Source of the DNA: JBOGTC01 sp050692055
GTDB taxonomy: Bacteria > Chloroflexota > Limnocylindria > QHBO01
Reading direction: 5' to 3'
DNA: 22,722 nt
Assembly: GCA_050692055.1 (NCBI GenBank)
Contig: JBOGTC010000104.1
Location: 1-22,722 of the forward strand
Below the pieces are notes generated by a model. It worked only from the letters and a program-made list of their open reading frames with translations, searched no databases and was not told the DNA's origin. Positions 6,000 to 14,697 of this stretch are shown piece after piece. Each line of letters starts with the position of its first letter. The stretch's first letter is position 1. A program made the translations under genes and the position numbers.

Positions 6000-7115
6000 A
6001 TGACCGCCACGCTCTCCGATGTGGCCCAGCGAGCCGGCGTCTCCGAGGCGACGGCATCACGAGTGCTGAACGGCAGGCGCTACGTCGCCGACGCCACGCG
6101 GGCACGGGTCCAGGCGGCGGCGCAGGCGCTCGACTACCTGCCCAACCGCGCCGCGCGCAACCTCTCGATGGCGCGCACCGCGACGGTCGCCCTGCTCGTG
6201 CACCGCGGGCAGTATCCCGCCCACGGCGAGGGCACCTTCGCATCCCGCGTCCTTCACGGCGTTTCGCAGGCGCTGCGCCTTCGGGGCTACGACCTGCTGT
6301 ACGCGCCGGTCGACGACGCCGCGGTCGAGCATCTCGCCCGACTCTCGGCGGTTCGGGCGGGTCGCAGCGACGGGGCGCTCCTGCTGGGTCCTGCCTTTCC
6401 CGCGCCGGCCGTGGACGCGCTCGTGGCCGCACGCTGGCCGCTGGTCCTCGTCGACAACGCCCACGACGGCGTCGACGCGGTGATGGCCGACAACCGCCCG
6501 GCCGCCGAGGCGCTCACGCGTCACCTGGTCGATGATCACGGCTACCGCCGCGTGCTCTGCATCGCCGGGCCCGCCCACTGGCCGAGCAATGCGGAACGCA
6601 TCGACGGCTACGTCGCCGCCATGGACGCGGCCTGCCTCACGCCGCAGGTAATCCATGCTGCAGAAACGACGATGCGCGACGGGGCCGAGGCCGTCGGCCG
6701 CCTGCCGGGCGGTGCCGCCGATGCCATCGTCGCGGTCAACGATGCCATGGCCATCGGTGCGCTGCATCGGCTCCGCCCCAGGCCGCCGCGGGAGCGGCCC
6801 GCCGTCGTCGGCTTCGACGACATCGCATGGGCTCGGCTCACCGAGCCGCCCTTGACCACGGTGGCCGTGGATGCGGAAGCCATGGGATCCCGCGCAGCCG
6901 ACCTGCTGATCGATCGGATCGAGGCGGCGGATGATGACGTCGAGCCCGCGCGCATCGCGCGGGTCCCGGCGACCCTGCGCCTTCGGCGCTCGTGTGGATG
7001 TGCCCCGGTCGCGAGCCGCGACCGTCCGTTCTCATCGGTCCAGGCCGTTCCTGGGCCGCCAAGCAGCCCGACGCCGCTGGGCGTCACAGGAGGAGAGATA
7101 CCCGATGCGAACTGA
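6000..7115 (+). CDS. LacI-family transcriptional regulator
   Basis: A cytosolic sugar-responsive repressor of 371 residues. The N-terminal LacI helix-turn-helix is clear: TLSDVAQRAGVSEATASRVL (4-23), followed by the hinge helix region ALDYLPNRAARNLSMARTATVALL. The rest is a periplasmic-binding-protein-like effector domain ending with VVGFDDIAWARLTEPPLTTV and LLIDRI, the usual C-terminal pattern, plus an unusual extra tail of about 40 residues. I chose the ATG at 6000 because MTATLSDVAQ is the family start; an upstream ATG would place the operators inside the coding region. It overlaps the next gene by 11 bp, so regulator and transporter are probably one transcript. Effector is unknown; the GH125-like enzyme in the operon suggests a mannoside. 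Confidence 0.93.
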   Translation: MTATLSDVAQRAGVSEATASRVLNGRRYVADATRARVQAAAQALDYLPNRAARNLSMARTATVALLVHRGQYPAHGEGTFASRVLHGVSQALRLRGYDLLYAPVDDAAVEHLARLSAVRAGRSDGALLLGPAFPAPAVDALVAARWPLVLVDNAHDGVDAVMADNRPAAEALTRHLVDDHGYRRVLCIAGPAHWPSNAERIDGYVAAMDAACLTPQVIHAAETTMRDGAEAVGRLPGGAADAIVAVNDAMAIGALHRLRPRPPRERPAVVGFDDIAWARLTEPPLTTVAVDAEAMGSRAADLLIDRIEAADDDVEPARIARVPATLRLRRSCGCAPVASRDRPFSSVQAVPGPPSSPTPLGVTGGEIPDAN

Positions 7116-8457
7116 TCCACGACGACCCTGGTGGCGCCTGAGCGCGTCCTTCGCCGCCCTGGTGCTGGTCATCGCCGCCTGCACCCCCGGCGACGAGGCC
7201 GATGGCAGCCCGGCCGGTGACGGCGAGCCCGCGGACGGAGAGCCCGCGGGCGAGGTCGTGATGATCTCGAGCCAGCTCGTGCCGACCGCCGAGCAGGAGC
7301 TGATGAACAACGAGATCCTGGCCGGCTTCGAGGGCGAGGCCGACTTCATCGGCGCCGATGCGACCCCCTTCAACAGCCAGATCCGCTCCCAGGAGGAGGC
7401 CGGCGAGGGTGAGATCAGCCTGATCGGCGGCCTGGACGGCGAGTTCAGCTCGTTCGCCGCCGACGGCCTGCTGACCGACCTGTCCGATGTCGCCGCTGAG
7501 CTTGCCGACCTTGGCATCAACGAGACGTATCTCGAGTTCGGCCGGCTCGGCACGGACCAGCAGCTGTACATCCCGTGGATGCAGGCCACCTACATCATGG
7601 CCGCCCGCACCGAGGCGCTCGACTACCTGCCGGACGGCGCCGACGTCAACGACCTGACCTGGGAGCAGCTCACCGAGTGGGGCGCCAACATCCAGGCCGA
7701 GACCGGCGAGCGCCGGCTGGGCTTCCCGGCGGGCGAGGACGGCCTCCTGCATCGGTTCTTCCAGGGCTACTCGTACCCGGCCTTCACCGGAGGGGTGAAT
7801 ACGACCTTCGCCAGCGACGACGCGGTGGAGATGTGGACCTGGTTGGCCGATACGTGGCAGTACGTGAACCCACAGTCCACGACTTATGGCTTCATGCAGG
7901 ACCCGCTGCAGTCGGGCGAGGTGTGGGTCGCGTGGGATCACACGGCACGGCTCATCCAGGCGCTGAACAACCAGCCCGAGGAGATCGTGGCCTTCCCGGT
8001 CCCGTCCGGGCCGTCAGGCAAGGCCTACATGCCGGTGGTGGCCGGCCTGGCCATCCCGACCACAGCACCGAACGTTGAGGGCGCCAAGAGCCTGATTCGC
8101 TACCTGCTCTCCCCGGAGACGCAGGCGACGACACTCACCGCCGTCTCCTTCTTCCCGGTCATCGAGGCCGATCTGCCCGATGTCAGCCCGGGCGTCCAGG
8201 CGGAGATCGAAGCGGTCGAGGCGCAGACCAACGCGGACGATGCGCTCCCCGCCTTCCTGCCGGTGGGGCTCGGCGAGCAGGGCGGCGCCTACAGCCAGGT
8301 CTTCCGCGACGTCTTCCAGCAGGTGGTGATCGATGGGGCGGACCCGGCCACCGTGCTGGAGGAGCAGACGCCGAACCTGCAGGCGGTGTTCGAGGCGAGC
8401 GGAGCGCCGTGCTGGCCGCCAGACCCCGAGAGCGACGGGCCCTGCCCGGTCGAGTAG
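7105..8457 (+). CDS. Sugar ABC transporter, substrate-binding lipoprotein
   Basis: A 450-residue family 1 extracellular solute-binding protein. The N-terminus has Arg residues, a hydrophobic stretch ASFAALVLVIAAC and a lipobox with Cys at 26, so it should be lipid-anchored outside the membrane. A low-complexity Gly/Asp/Pro/Glu linker (about 28-50) follows, then the binding fold with LIGGLDGEFSSFAADGLLTDLS, IPWMQATYIMAARTEAL and aromatic residues (YSYPAF, MWTWLADTWQY, WVAWDHTARL) that could stack on sugars. An AYMPVVAGLAIPTTAPN segment is typical. The ATG at 7105 has a strong ribosome binding site (AGGAGGAGA) inside the end of lacI. An 81-bp gap with a hairpin separates it from the permease genes. 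The substrate cannot be read from the sequence. Confidence 0.93.
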   Translation: MRTDPRRPWWRLSASFAALVLVIAACTPGDEADGSPAGDGEPADGEPAGEVVMISSQLVPTAEQELMNNEILAGFEGEADFIGADATPFNSQIRSQEEAGEGEISLIGGLDGEFSSFAADGLLTDLSDVAAELADLGINETYLEFGRLGTDQQLYIPWMQATYIMAARTEALDYLPDGADVNDLTWEQLTEWGANIQAETGERRLGFPAGEDGLLHRFFQGYSYPAFTGGVNTTFASDDAVEMWTWLADTWQYVNPQSTTYGFMQDPLQSGEVWVAWDHTARLIQALNNQPEEIVAFPVPSGPSGKAYMPVVAGLAIPTTAPNVEGAKSLIRYLLSPETQATTLTAVSFFPVIEADLPDVSPGVQAEIEAVEAQTNADDALPAFLPVGLGEQGGAYSQVFRDVFQQVVIDGADPATVLEEQTPNLQAVFEASGAPCWPPDPESDGPCPVE

Positions 8458-8468
8458 AGGATCCAGGC

Positions 8469-8500
8469 GTCCCGGTGGCGGCCCAGGCCGCCGCCGGGAC
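8469..8500 (+). promoter_or_regulatory. Hairpin between binding-protein and permease genes
   Basis: Arms of 15 bp (8469-8483 and 8486-8500) pair at 14 of 15 positions around a 2-3 base loop. No U-tract follows, so it is more likely a 3' stabiliser or attenuator than a full terminator. In the maltose system an extragenic hairpin between malE and malF protects the binding-protein message and gives higher expression than the permeases. The same position here suggests the same job. Confidence 0.6.
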
Positions 8501-8538
8501 CACACCGTGTCGCCGCAGCGCAGAGGACTGACCGAGCC

Positions 8539-9393
8539 ATGACCGCGCGACTCGGGTGGGCGCCGTACGCGCTCCTCCTGCCATCGCTGGCGTTCCTTGC
8601 CGTCTTCTTCGCGACGCCCATGATCCAGGCGTTTGCGCTTGCCTTCCAGGACACGGCCGGCAACTGGAGCCTTGCCAGCATCGAGCGCATGCTCGCCGAC
8701 GCCAGCTTCCGGAGCGCGCTGACCACCACGCTGGCCCTGGTGGTGCTCGTCATCCCGGTGCAGTTCGCCCTGGCGATGTCCATGGCGCTGATCGTCAACG
8801 CGCAGCTCCGCGGCCAGGGCATGTGGCTCTACGTCTACGCCATTCCGCTCGGCATCAGCGAGCTGGCCGCCGGGATCGTGTGGGTCAGCATCTTCACCCA
8901 GACCGGCTGGCTCAACAGCATCCTGGAGGGGCTCGGCCTCATCAGCTCGCCGATTACCTGGCAGAGCGCCGAGACACGCTGGTTGCTGATCGGCACGGTC
9001 GTGGTGGCCGAGGCATGGCGTGCGACGTCCATCATCATGATCATCCTGGTGGCGGGCCTGCAGTCGATCCCGCGCGAGTTCTTCGAAGCCGCCGACGTGT
9101 ACGGCGCCACGACCTGGCAGAAGGTGCGGCGCGTGGTGCTGCCGATGCTGCGGCCGAGCCTCCAGGTGGCGCTCATCCTGCGCACCATCCTCGCCTTCCA
9201 GGTCTTCGCCACGGTCATCGCGCTGGCCGGCACCGGCCTGGACGTCCTCGCGGGCGAGGCGCAGCGCTGGGCCACGGACATCGACAACGACAACGTGGCG
9301 GCGGCCTTCGCCGGCCTGATTCTGCTCCTCTCCATCTTCGGCACCATCCTGTTCCTGGTGCTGCTGCCGACCCGCGAGGAGCAGAACGCATGA
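8539..9393 (+). CDS. Sugar ABC transporter permease (MalF-type)
   Basis: A 284-residue inner-membrane protein with about six hydrophobic segments starting at YALLLPSLAFLAVFFATPMI. The cytoplasmic coupling loop has the EAA motif (EAADVYGATTWQKVRRVVLPMLRP), which docks onto the ATPase. It is the first permease of the importer and partners with the next gene. The ATG at 8539 follows AGAGGA. Its TGA overlaps the ATG of the next gene (ATGA at 9390-9393), so their translation is coupled. Confidence 0.93.
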   Translation: MTARLGWAPYALLLPSLAFLAVFFATPMIQAFALAFQDTAGNWSLASIERMLADASFRSALTTTLALVVLVIPVQFALAMSMALIVNAQLRGQGMWLYVYAIPLGISELAAGIVWVSIFTQTGWLNSILEGLGLISSPITWQSAETRWLLIGTVVVAEAWRATSIIMIILVAGLQSIPREFFEAADVYGATTWQKVRRVVLPMLRPSLQVALILRTILAFQVFATVIALAGTGLDVLAGEAQRWATDIDNDNVAAAFAGLILLLSIFGTILFLVLLPTREEQNA

Positions 9394-10277
9394 CCGCCGT
9401 GCAGCACGAGCTGCCTGCCGCCACAGTTCGTTCGGCCGACGTGCCGTCGGCGCGGCGCCGATCCGGCCGCGAGCGGCTCATCGGCCGCGGCCTGACCTAC
9501 CTGGCGGCGACGCTGCTGGCGCTCTTCATCCTGGCGCCGATCTACCTCATCGGCGTCGCCGCCTTCACCCCGCGCGAGGACGCCTTCAACTATCCGCGCA
9601 GCGTCATCCCCGAAGCGATGAGCACCGATACGGTCACCTTCTTCCTCGGCGCCTCGGGCGTCATGGACGCCTTCTGGCGCAGCGTGATCGTGGCGCTCAT
9701 CACGCTCGGTCTGTCGCTGCTGATCGGCGCTCCGGCCGGGTACGCCGTCGCCCGCTACGCATTCCGCGGGCGCAGCGCGTATCGGCTCGTCATCCTGTCG
9801 ACACGAGCCTTCCCGATCGTGATCCTCGCCATCCCGCTGGCGGTGACATACCGGCTGTGGGGCATCAACGACACGGTCATCGGAGTGGCGCTCATGCACA
9901 CCGCGCTGGCGCTGCCGTTCACCGTGCTCATCACCTCCAGCGTGTTCGTATCGGTCCCGCGTGAGCTCGAGGAAGCGGCGCAGACGCTGGGCTGCAACCC
10001 GCTGCAGGCGTTCCTGCGCATCTCGCTGCCACTGACGCTGCCCGGACTGGCGGCCGCCGCGATCTTCACGTGGGTCCTGTCGTGGAACGACGTCTTCGCC
10101 GCGGTCATCCTGACGTTGCAGAACCCGACGCTGCCCGCAAAGATCCTGACCGCGCTGACGCAGTCGCCGATCTACTACCAGTTTGCCGCCGGCTTCGTGA
10201 TGCTCGTGCCATCGCTGGTGGTCATCTTCTTCATCCGCCGCTACCTGCTCGGCCTGTGGGGCCGCGTCGTCAAGTGA
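9390..10277 (+). CDS. Sugar ABC transporter permease (MalG-type)
   Basis: A 295-residue membrane protein. A roughly 30-residue basic cytoplasmic N-terminus is followed by a first helix (LTYLAATLLALFILAPIYLIGVAAF), several further helices and an EAA-type loop (ELEEAAQTLGCNPLQAFLRISLPLTLPG). The C-terminus FIRRYLLGLWGRVVK is characteristic of MalG-like permeases (compare ...G...GAVK). With the preceding permease and the ATPase that follows it makes a complete importer. Confidence 0.93.
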   Translation: MTAVQHELPAATVRSADVPSARRRSGRERLIGRGLTYLAATLLALFILAPIYLIGVAAFTPREDAFNYPRSVIPEAMSTDTVTFFLGASGVMDAFWRSVIVALITLGLSLLIGAPAGYAVARYAFRGRSAYRLVILSTRAFPIVILAIPLAVTYRLWGINDTVIGVALMHTALALPFTVLITSSVFVSVPRELEEAAQTLGCNPLQAFLRISLPLTLPGLAAAAIFTWVLSWNDVFAAVILTLQNPTLPAKILTALTQSPIYYQFAAGFVMLVPSLVVIFFIRRYLLGLWGRVVK

Positions 10278-10292
10278 GGAGGCTTCGGACCC

Positions 10293-11468
10293 ATGGCTGA
10301 GATTCGCGTCGAGCGCGTCACCAAGCTGTTCAAGGGCGTCCGCGCGGTCGACGACGTGTCGCTCACCATCCGCGACGGCCAGTTCATGGTGCTCCTGGGA
10401 CCGTCCGGCTGCGGCAAGACGACGCTGCTGCGCTCGATCGCCGGGCTCGAGCAGATCGACGGCGGACTGGTCGTGATCGGCGAGCGCAACGTGACCGATC
10501 TGCCGCCTCGCAAGCGCAACATCGCCATGGTCTTCCAGAGCTACGCCGTCTTCCCGCACATGACCGTCTTCGAGAACATCGCCTTCGGGCTGCGCATGCG
10601 CAAGGCGCCGAAGGGCGACGTGGTCAGGCACGTGCGCGAGGCTGCCGAGCTGCTGCACATCGAGAACCTGCTGGACCGATACCCCTCGCAGACCTCCGGC
10701 GGCCAGCGCCAGCGCATCGCCGTGGCCCGGGCGCTCGCCATGCAGCCGCAGGTGCTGCTCATGGACGAGCCGCTGAGCAACCTCGATGCCCTGCTACGGC
10801 TGGAGGCGCGTGCCGAGCTGAAGCGCCTCCTCAGTGAGATCGGCGCCACGACGATCTACGTCACCCATGACCAGGTCGAGGCCCTCTCCATGGGCGACCA
10901 GGTGGCCGTCATGCGCAGCGGCAAGCTCGTCCAGGTCGCCGACCCGCTTGCCATCTACGATGCGCCGGTCGACCGATTCGTGGGCGGCTTCATCGGCAAC
11001 CCGCCAATGAACTTCCTGCCGGCCACCGTCGCGCGCCGGAATGGCGGGATGGTGGCAGTGCTCGACGGCGCCGGCGAGGTGCCGCTCGACGGGACCGGCG
11101 ACGGCGTTTCCGAGCACCTGGATCGTCCCCTGCTCATGGGCGTCCGCGCCGAGAACATCGAGCTCACCACGTCTCCGCGGTCCGGCGAGCTGCGGGGCCG
11201 CTGCCTGGTGGTCGAGCCGCTCGGCTCACACAATCTCGTCACACTCCAGGTCGGCGACGAGCAGCTCAAGGCCACGACCCGTCCCGACGATCCGATTCGC
11301 CCTGACGAGGAGGTCGGCATCCGGATCGACGCCGGGCGCATTCGATGGCTGGACGCGGAGCATGGCGTGGCCATCGATCATGCCGCCGACGTGGGCCCCG
11401 GAGCCGGTGGCGGCGCCCTGAGACCCGAGGAACGCGAGGAGGACGCCCCAGCCACCCCGGCCGGCTGA
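10293..11468 (+). CDS. Sugar ABC transporter ATPase (MalK/UgpC-type)
   Basis: A 391-residue ATPase that powers the importer. Walker A GPSGCGKTT is at 36-44, the Q-loop Q82 in VFQSYAVFPHMTV, signature TSGGQRQR at 134-141, Walker B VLLMDEPLSNLD at 154-165, and the switch His in THDQ at 192. The signature has Thr in place of the usual Leu of LSGGQ, a minor but tolerated change. The C-terminal TOBE/regulatory domain (LMGVRAENIEL, then VEPLGSHNLVTLQVG) is present, as in MsmK/UgpC proteins, and the last 30 residues are a Gly/Glu/Pro-rich tail. It starts 15 bp after the second permease, with GAGGAGG upstream. Its stop lies 3 bp before the GTG of the glycosidase. Many sugar operons lack their own ATPase; this one keeps it. 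Confidence 0.95.
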   Translation: MAEIRVERVTKLFKGVRAVDDVSLTIRDGQFMVLLGPSGCGKTTLLRSIAGLEQIDGGLVVIGERNVTDLPPRKRNIAMVFQSYAVFPHMTVFENIAFGLRMRKAPKGDVVRHVREAAELLHIENLLDRYPSQTSGGQRQRIAVARALAMQPQVLLMDEPLSNLDALLRLEARAELKRLLSEIGATTIYVTHDQVEALSMGDQVAVMRSGKLVQVADPLAIYDAPVDRFVGGFIGNPPMNFLPATVARRNGGMVAVLDGAGEVPLDGTGDGVSEHLDRPLLMGVRAENIELTTSPRSGELRGRCLVVEPLGSHNLVTLQVGDEQLKATTRPDDPIRPDEEVGIRIDAGRIRWLDAEHGVAIDHAADVGPGAGGGALRPEEREEDAPATPAG

Positions 11469-11471
11469 CCG

Positions 11472-13292
11472 GTGACGACCCCGCCGCACGACGCCCGAGC
11501 CAAGCCGGTCGACCTCGGCAACGGCGTGATCGCCGCCTCGCTCGGCAGCACGAACGCGGCGCTGCTGTCGCTGATCGCCGTGCATCCGGAGCACGGCGTG
11601 GTCGAGCTGTCCGGCCTGCCGCCCTTCGACGAGGCGGACCGCGGCGACCCCGCGGCGACGCGACGGCATCGCTCGCTGATGCTCGATGACAGCCTCGCGT
11701 GCTGCTGGCTCGAGACCGACGCCGGCGAGCGTCTCACCGTCGATGCGTTCGACCTGACCGATCCACAGGCCCCGACCTGGCACGGCCGGCTGGGGCCGAT
11801 CGAGGTTGCGGCGACCGCCGGCGCCCGCGAAGGAGCTGCGGCGGTGGAGGTGACCTGGCACCTCGCCGCTTCCGGCGCTCAGCCGATCCTGCGCCTGCGC
11901 TTCTCCGGGCGCCTCGACCGGCCTGCCCTGGCCGAGATCACCGAGATCGATCCGCCGGCGCCCACCGGCGCCCTCACCGAGCTCTCGGCCGCTGGAGCGC
12001 TGCTGCGGGTCGTGGCCGGCGTGCTGCCTGCCAGCGCGACGCTCGAGGCATCGCTCGGAGCGTGGCGAGCCCACGACGGCGGCGCGACGCTCGAGGTGCC
12101 GTGGCCGCCGGGGGCCACCTCGCTTCAGGTCACCCTGCGCTGCCGCCTCGACGGCCCGGGCACTGCTTCGGCCGGCGGGCGGGCGATGTCGGCGTCCACG
12201 GGGCCTGGCTTCCTGGTCGACCGGGCGCTCGCGTACGTGCGAGGCTGCACGGCGCTGGCCGTGGCGCCCGGCGAGCGGGTGATCCTGACCGACCATCGGC
12301 TCCTGCCGCTGTCGTGGACCCGCGACGCCTACTACCAGGCGCTCCTGCTGCTGGCCACCGGCGATGGGGAGGACATCGAGCGCGTCGCGGACCACCTGCG
12401 CTGGCTGTGGCGCCGATGCGAACGCCCGGACGGGCGCTGGGTGCGAAGCCACCACGCCAACGGACGTCGCAAGGACATGGCCTTCCAGGCCGATCAGCAA
12501 CTCTATCCGCTGGTCGAGCTGGCCGACTTCTGGCGCGCGACCGGATCGCTTCCGGGAGGCATGGCCTGGACCGATGTCGCCCGGGGCGCCTGGTCTGCCG
12601 CCCTGGCCGAGGTCGACCCCGCGAGCGGCCTGATGGCCAGCACCGAGAACGCAGCCGATGATCCGGCGACCGCGCCCTTCATCGGCGCCTCGCAGATCCT
12701 GCTGTGGTACGCCTCGCTGCGGCTCGCTGACCTGGCCCGAGCAGGCGCGCTCGATCTTGACGTGCAGGCGCTCGTTGAGGTCGCTGCGCGGACGCACGCA
12801 GCGTTCGATCGGTACCTGGCGACGGAGAGCGGCTGGTCGTACGCCACGGACGCGCACGGCGCTCGCACCACGTATCACGATGCCAACGACCTCCCCGTGG
12901 CGCTTGCTCCGCTGTGGGGGTTCTGCGATGCCGATGACGTTGGCTGGCTCCGGACCATGGCGTTCGCCCTCTCGGCCGACAATCCCGGCTTCTTCCCAGG
13001 GCCCCGCGGAGGCCTGGGCTCGGTCCACACGCCTGGAGCATGGTCGCTCGGCGATGTGCAGGCCTGGATCGCCGCATCGGTCCGGGGTGACGCATCCGGC
13101 GCGGCAGATGCTCTGCGGCGGCTCGAGGATGTCGCCTTCCACGACGGCATGCTTCCGGAGGCCTACTCGCCAACTCCGGAGCCGGACCTGCGCATCCGGC
13201 ACTGGTTCGCGTGGCCGGGGGCGGCGCTGGGCGCGCTGCTGCTCATGCAGCACAGCGGCACGTTGGCGACCCGGCTGCGGGCGCGATACTGA
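11472..13292 (+). CDS. GH125-like (six-hairpin) glycoside hydrolase
   Basis: A 606-residue protein, longer than the usual GH125 (about 430), with an extra N-terminal beta-rich region (1-240). The catalytic half shares GH125 landmarks in order: LPLSWTRDAYYQ (279-289), DMAFQADQQLYPLVELADFW (335-354), TENAADDP (391-398), HDANDLPVALAPLWGF (469-484), SADNPGFFPG (501-510) with GSVHTPGAW after it, and LPEAYS with RHWFAWPGA at the end. GH125 enzymes are inverting exo-alpha-1,6-mannosidases. By position D341 and E563 would be the acid and base; that assignment is my inference. GH15- or GH63-like enzymes share this fold, so another specificity is possible. No signal peptide is seen, suggesting it works in the cytosol on an imported oligosaccharide. 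Start is GTG at 11472. Confidence 0.75.
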   Translation: MTTPPHDARAKPVDLGNGVIAASLGSTNAALLSLIAVHPEHGVVELSGLPPFDEADRGDPAATRRHRSLMLDDSLACCWLETDAGERLTVDAFDLTDPQAPTWHGRLGPIEVAATAGAREGAAAVEVTWHLAASGAQPILRLRFSGRLDRPALAEITEIDPPAPTGALTELSAAGALLRVVAGVLPASATLEASLGAWRAHDGGATLEVPWPPGATSLQVTLRCRLDGPGTASAGGRAMSASTGPGFLVDRALAYVRGCTALAVAPGERVILTDHRLLPLSWTRDAYYQALLLLATGDGEDIERVADHLRWLWRRCERPDGRWVRSHHANGRRKDMAFQADQQLYPLVELADFWRATGSLPGGMAWTDVARGAWSAALAEVDPASGLMASTENAADDPATAPFIGASQILLWYASLRLADLARAGALDLDVQALVEVAARTHAAFDRYLATESGWSYATDAHGARTTYHDANDLPVALAPLWGFCDADDVGWLRTMAFALSADNPGFFPGPRGGLGSVHTPGAWSLGDVQAWIAASVRGDASGAADALRRLEDVAFHDGMLPEAYSPTPEPDLRIRHWFAWPGAALGALLLMQHSGTLATRLRARY

Positions 13293-13297
13293 CCGGC

Positions 13298-14542
13298 ATG
13301 CGTATCGGAATCGTGGCGACTCGCCTGGCGGGGGTCGACGGGGTCACCTTCGAGACCGCCAAGTGGGAGGCGGCGCTCGAGCGCATGGGTCACGAGGTGC
13401 GGCTGTGCGCCGGCGAGGTCGACGCCCTGCGACCGGATGCGCGGCTCGTGCCGGCCATGCACTTCACCTGGCCCGCCGCGGCTCGGGTCACGTCGGCAGC
13501 CTTCGACCCGGAGTCCGACGCCGAGGCGGTGAGCCACGAGATCTCGCGCTTGGCGGAGCAGCTCCTCCCCGTCCTCGACCACTGGGTCGACTCGCAGCAT
13601 CTTGAGCTGCTCATCGTCGAGAACGCCTGGGCCATTCCCATGCAGCTGCCGCTGGGCGTGGCCCTTCGACGCCTGGTCGAGCGGTCGCAGCTGCCGGCGA
13701 TCGGCCATCACCACGACTACTGGTGGGAGCGCCAGCGCTTCGCGGCCTGCGTCGTCCCCGAGATCCTCGACCAGAGCTTCCCGCCCGACCTGCCCGGCCT
13801 GCGGCACGTCAGCATCAATTCCCTGGCTGCCGACGAGCTGCTGCGACGGCGTCGGCTCGACTCGACCGTCGTCCCCAACGTCTTCGACTTCGATCGGCCG
13901 CGTCCGCGGCCCCATCCGGCCGTCCGTCGCCGCCTGCGCCAGGAGCTGGGCATGGGAGAGCGCGGCCTACTGGTCGTCCAGCCTACGCGGGTGGTGCCGC
14001 GCAAGGGCATCGAGCTGGCGATCGAGCTGGTGGGACGGCTGGAGGACCCCGACGCCGTTGTCCTCATCACCAGCCCGGCCGGTGACGAGGGGCTCGACTA
14101 CCTCGTCGAGCTGGAGCGACAGGCCGAGCACGCCGGCATCCGGCTGCGATATGCCGCGGATCGCTTCGAGCCGGACCTGGACGGCCGGCGTATCGGCCCG
14201 GCGCACACGCTCCACGATGCGTACCTGGCGGCGGACCTGATCACCTACCCCAGCCTGTACGAGGGCTTCGGCAACGCGCTCATCGAGGCGCTCTTCTACG
14301 GCGTGCCGGTGGTCGTGAACCGCTACCCTGTCTACAAGGCCGACATCGCGCCGCTCGGGGTGCGGCTCATCGAGATCGACGGCGTGATCACCGACGAGAC
14401 GGTCGACGAGGTGCGATCCCTGCTCGCGAACCCGCGCCGCATCCGGAAGGACGCCCGGCACAACTTCACCATCGCACAGCAGCATCTGTCGTACCGCGTC
14501 CTGCGGCGCCACCTGCGCAGGCTGCTCAACGATCTCGGATAG
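13298..14542 (+). CDS. GT4-family glycosyltransferase
   Basis: A 414-residue GT-B glycosyltransferase. The N-terminal domain begins RIGIVATRLAGVDGVTFETAKW, the pattern of a GT4 subgroup related to trehalose/mannosylglucosylglycerate-type synthases. The C-terminal domain has QPTRVVPRKGIELAIELVGR, then YLAADLITYPSLYEGFGNALIEALFYGVPVVV, containing the E-x7-E motif that binds the nucleotide sugar. It starts 5 bp after the glycosidase stop and is the last gene of the operon. A transferase beside an exo-glycosidase and an importer is odd for a purely catabolic operon. It may build a related glycoside or osmolyte, or recycle the same one. Donor and acceptor are unknown. An alternative in-frame start further upstream would overlap the glycosidase and is unlikely. 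Confidence 0.85.
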   Translation: MRIGIVATRLAGVDGVTFETAKWEAALERMGHEVRLCAGEVDALRPDARLVPAMHFTWPAAARVTSAAFDPESDAEAVSHEISRLAEQLLPVLDHWVDSQHLELLIVENAWAIPMQLPLGVALRRLVERSQLPAIGHHHDYWWERQRFAACVVPEILDQSFPPDLPGLRHVSINSLAADELLRRRRLDSTVVPNVFDFDRPRPRPHPAVRRRLRQELGMGERGLLVVQPTRVVPRKGIELAIELVGRLEDPDAVVLITSPAGDEGLDYLVELERQAEHAGIRLRYAADRFEPDLDGRRIGPAHTLHDAYLAADLITYPSLYEGFGNALIEALFYGVPVVVNRYPVYKADIAPLGVRLIEIDGVITDETVDEVRSLLANPRRIRKDARHNFTIAQQHLSYRVLRRHLRRLLNDLG

Positions 14543-14697
14543 CGGCGTTGGGCGACCCGACTCCGCGACAACGGGCTCCGCGCCGCCGAACTCACGCTCG
14601 GCTCGACACGACAACCGGCAGCGTCCTAGCGCTGATGCCGCCTAACGACGACCTGGGCGGTATATGGCAGCTCCTGCCGGACGGGTGGGTGCCAGAG
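14543..14697. other. Convergent intergenic region
   Basis: These 155 bases separate the end of the sugar operon (plus) and the end of ispH (minus). A weak 5-bp hairpin GGCAG-CTC-CTGCC lies near 14670. I see no clear U-tract terminator for either transcript. Confidence 0.4.

Noticed and set aside
5686..6432. N-terminal extension of der beyond 5685
   Set aside because: The frame is open but would cover the lacI start and operators; family alignment supports the Met at 5685.
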